A DNA stretch of 64,000 nucleotides, from the NCBI GenBank assembly GCA_029204225.1, contig CM055105.1:50045720-50109719 (forward strand), in the 5' to 3' direction. This DNA comes from Diphasiastrum complanatum (Eukaryota > Streptophyta > Lycopodiopsida > Lycopodiales > Lycopodiaceae). The notes beneath the pieces were generated by a model that was not told where the DNA came from, ran no database searches, and saw only the letters and a program-made list of their open reading frames with translations. This document shows positions 61,246 to 64,000 of the stretch, piece by piece. Position numbers and translations under genes: made by a program. Within the stretch, counting starts at the first letter, position 1. Each line of letters opens with the position of its first letter.

Positions 61246-61906
61246 TGTCGGATTATTCTCCTTCTTACTAATCGACTATTCGGTTTTAATCTTCATCCAT
61301 TGTTTATCCAGTTCTGTGGATTTTCATGTGTTTTTATACAGTCTGCAGAATTACAAGTGCTTTTACACACAACCTGCAGAAATATACGGAAATTGAAAAT
61401 AGTGTCGCATTTTTCGCCTGTCAGGAATCTCGTGTAAAAATGCAGTGTCGCCTTTTTCGCATTTTTCGCCTAACAGGAATTACGAGTCAAAATGCAAAGT
61501 CGCATTTTTCACTTTTTCAAAGTGCCTCAAATGTTAAGGAAATGACTCTGGCAAAGTGTGGGACAACCCTAAATCAGATTTAAGGGCACTGTCGTGTTTT
61601 TCACAAAAACCCGACACTGTTGCCTTTTTTGCGACACCTTCACCTATGGCAATTTTAGTTCATTTCTGCAGAGTGACAGTTTTGGTTCATTTATGCAAAT
61701 AGACTGTTTACGGCCAATTTCCACTGCCTATCAGCAATCAATTTCTGAACTGGATGAATGCCACTAAGTATCTAGCAATTTCAAAGTTAGTTGCTAAAGA
61801 TTGAACGTGATTGTTTATCACTACTGCTTTGTTCAATTTTTGATAGGCGTAGTCATGCATTGGAAGTAGGAGTTTCCGATGCAATTTATCCATCCTATTT
61901 TCGACA
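61246..61906 (+). repeat. 3' LTR of the copia element
   Basis: 661 bp from TGTCGG to TTTTCGACA. Compared with the 5' LTR it has an extra GTCGC-rich segment at about 61430-61510 and lacks the TATA-containing stretch near 61765, so the two copies have diverged by several indels. Confidence 0.82.
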
Positions 61907-61911
61907 CTAGG

Positions 61912-64000
61912 CACAAGACAAAACGAATCTTTCTGACAAGGTCCTTATGATTTTTTATATCCAACAAAGTAGCATACCCCTCGGTTGCATCAGTGTTGCA
62001 TATGTCTTATTGTACTTCATTCTGTATTCAAGTAGAGTAAGAATCTTTCTGGCAACGTCCTTGAAACAGAAAGATAAAAATCAACATAAATATTAATTAA
62101 AAGATGTTCGTTTGCTTCAACTATTTGACCAAGAGCATCGACTACCTAATTAGTGATGCTCATTGTAAGAGATTTCATAATCAAATTTCTTTGTCCTTAT
62201 TGCTCATCTAACATTACAAACTTGGAGACAAGCTGATTATAAAACTACTGAAAAGGCTAGTGACTCATAAATACTAGAAATTTGATATGATATAGATAGT
62301 GTCTCCAGGTTTTAAAAGAATGAAAAACAACAATAACTAGAGGGCACAGCTTTTGTTTTAATCATATTTGTCTTAATTTATGATATAGATAAGCTATCAA
62401 AGTCATTTGGTGTTGAAGCATCTCCACAAAACTTGGACACACACACACACACACACATTGAGCGATCAGGACATTCGAACTTGTGGTGAATTCTTAGACT
62501 GCTTGCTATGTTTTTCGTACTCATTTTTCAACAATAACCACCCCCATCCTACGGGATTACTAACAAACATCAATCCACTATTATGCTCCTAGCTATGACA
62601 TCCCGTAGTTCCTGGCCTAAACTCTGAGTAGATAACAAGAATTCTCACTAGACCATCATGGAGGCAATTATAACAATAGCAAAGTGCACCAAGGCTCTCT
62701 ACATGTTTTTATAGAAAGGAAATTCATGTCCCACCTTTGTTTATATAGTAATCCACATCTCGTATATCATTTTTGGAGTCAAAGATCTCAAGTCAATGCT
62801 TCCTTTAGTCCTTATTGACTTGAGATCTTTGACTCCAAAAATGATGGCCTCGCATGTAGGCCTTAGCTTCCCGTGGTTGCCTGACTTTGAGCAATTACCA
62901 TGGTTTTCCTATGTTCTATGGCAAGAAAAGTATTTTCTTGCATGTTGGAAGTTGATTGAGCAACTAACTCTAGTGATTTGAGCTACCCAAATCATGAGCA
63001 TATGGTTGTTATATCTCTGTGGTGTAACCTATGTACATCATGTTGGCCTCATGGCCAACTTCCCTTGCACATGGGAGCCATGAGGATTCCTCCCCTCCAC
63101 ACACACTTAAAATTGGCCCAAAAGTCATTATTAGTTAATTTATCCAATAGTATCACTAAATATGGAAAAATGATGGTATTAGAAGAGATTGATAGCCATA
63201 ATTTTGGTCCAACATACAAGAAATCAAATGAACAAAATCAAATTTGAACATGAAAATTTTCTACTTGTGGTGATGTGAAATTTTTCTACTTGTGGTGATG
63301 CAATCTATTAGACACGTTAAGGTGTTGTAGTGGTGGCTAGAGTTTGTCTACATGTAACTTCCAGAAGCTAAAATTACTTAAGGGGCATTATTGGGCATTT
63401 ATTACAAGAAAGTAATGTGGATCAGCTTTTTAAATATAGTAAGATTGTTGGAGGTACAATGATAATTGCCCTAAGGAATGAGAAACTATGGACTAGGAGT
63501 TAAAAATGGAAAGTTGATCATGAAGATTAAGATATCTTAAAAGGCCAAAGCATAATTAAGATTGGCAAAAAAAACTTTCGAGGATGAAAGTTAAGGTACC
63601 TATTGCCATAATTGTGTGCATGACAATCATTTTTGCAACACAAAACATTCTTAGATAAGAATAGATAAATACTAAAATGCTTGCAAATTGCTCTTGTTGA
63701 ATATTGCAAAGATGCAGAAGTCTTATTACTCATGTATTATGAAATTATTCAAACTAGTGGCTTAAATTATCTGTTTGCTATATATTCAAATAGAACTCTG
63801 TAATAACAAGATTCTTAAGTGTCTCAGATAATTAATTTGGTTACAATTGTTCTGTAACAAGGATATACATGCAATATAATAACTATAAACAAATAACAAA
63901 ATAGCCGTAAACAAATAACAAAAATTAAATTTAGCATGATATTAATGTTCTATTGAAATTATTGATATTATTGAACTTATGAATGTATATATTAGTCTAG
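61912..64000. other. Gene-free AT-rich end of window
   Basis: Holds an (AC)n run at 62437-62457 and a perfect hairpin at 62766-62845. A short direct repeat of TTTTCTACTTGTGGTGATG lies at about 63257 and 63282. No coding sequence or RNA gene was recognised. Confidence 0.55.
62766..62845. repeat. Perfect inverted repeat, 32-bp arms, 16-bp spacer
   Basis: The left arm (62766-62797) starts ATCATTTTTGGAGTCAAAG and the right arm (62814-62845) is its exact reverse complement; the spacer is GCTTCCTTTAGTCCTT. The whole hairpin is 80 nt. No coding context; see findings. Confidence 0.93.

Larger units (their letters stand above)
58500..61906 (+). mobile_element. Internally deleted Ty1/copia LTR retrotransposon
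   Basis: A 5' LTR (58500 to about 59035) and a 3' LTR (61246-61906) share long blocks. The 3' LTR has matched ends TGTCG...CGACA. The flanks carry an exact 5-bp duplication CTAGG (58495-58499 and 61907-61911). A polypurine AAGGAGGAG lies directly before 61246. Interior: integrase core, RT and RNase H remnants on the + strand, in that order. Gag, protease and the integrase finger are deleted between the 5' LTR and 59060. Stops, frameshifts and a changed RT active site show that it is inactive. Confidence 0.88.

Noticed and set aside
1-64000. CRISPR arrays, prokaryotic operons, ribosome binding sites.
   Set aside because: The window is intron-containing plant nuclear DNA; the repeats seen are minisatellites, LTRs and fold-backs, not spacer-separated arrays.

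Overview
The window reads as nuclear DNA of a land plant. It holds three recognisable plant genes with many introns, set in AT-rich sequence full of decayed retrotransposons. The gene families occur in all land plants, so they do not fix the lineage. Long introns (up to 5-7 kb), a LINE carrying an RNA-binding-like ORF1, and an orphan restriction-like-endonuclease tail of another LINE would fit a fern or other large-genome non-flowering plant. That placement is only an inference.

Layout. (1) 1-17.4 kb: a Ty3/gypsy integrase relic, then the 3' two thirds of a Tousled-like protein kinase gene (TSL, + strand). Thirteen exons can be placed between 1173 and 17370, and their phases sum to one uninterrupted frame of 558 aa plus stop. 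Its 7.3-kb intron holds an internally deleted LINE, a TG/GA microsatellite and smaller repeats. (2) 17.4-25.2 kb: no host gene; a three-copy diverged tandem repeat, two Ty1/copia fragments, a 308-bp tandem repeat rich in CACGTG palindromes, and the intact tail of a LINE with a restriction-like endonuclease. (3) 25.4-34.4 kb: an SR45a/Tra2-like splicing factor gene (+, 198 aa, seven exons), with the start codon alone at the end of exon 1 and a 23-nt microexon 2. (4) 34.4-46.8 kb: gene-poor; contains a complete but non-autonomous copia LTR element (38989-42843) with AATAT target duplications and a primer binding site, plus a copia RT fragment. (5) 46.8-49.0 kb: a PBS1-like receptor-like cytoplasmic kinase gene (- strand) with a GC-AG intron, followed upstream by a 145-bp fold-back element. 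(6) 49.7-53.9 kb: a degenerate chromodomain Ty3/gypsy element. (7) 54.9-55.8 kb: a minisatellite of 77/81-bp units with 312-bp higher-order structure. (8) 58.5-61.9 kb: a copia element with CTAGG target duplications and a mutated RT active site. (9) 61.9-64 kb: gene-free, with a perfect 32-bp-arm hairpin.

The three host genes are unrelated in role: chromatin/replication-linked kinase, splicing factor, immune-type cytoplasmic kinase. They show no operon-like or cluster logic. I found no convincing previously undescribed multi-gene system. The most noteworthy items are the exon architecture of the SR45a-like gene, a possible 42-nt alternative acceptor in the kinase lobe of TSL, the GC-AG intron and conserved protease-cleavage loop in the PBS1-like kinase, the higher-order minisatellite and the perfect hairpin. 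All calls come from reading the sequence; no database search was run.
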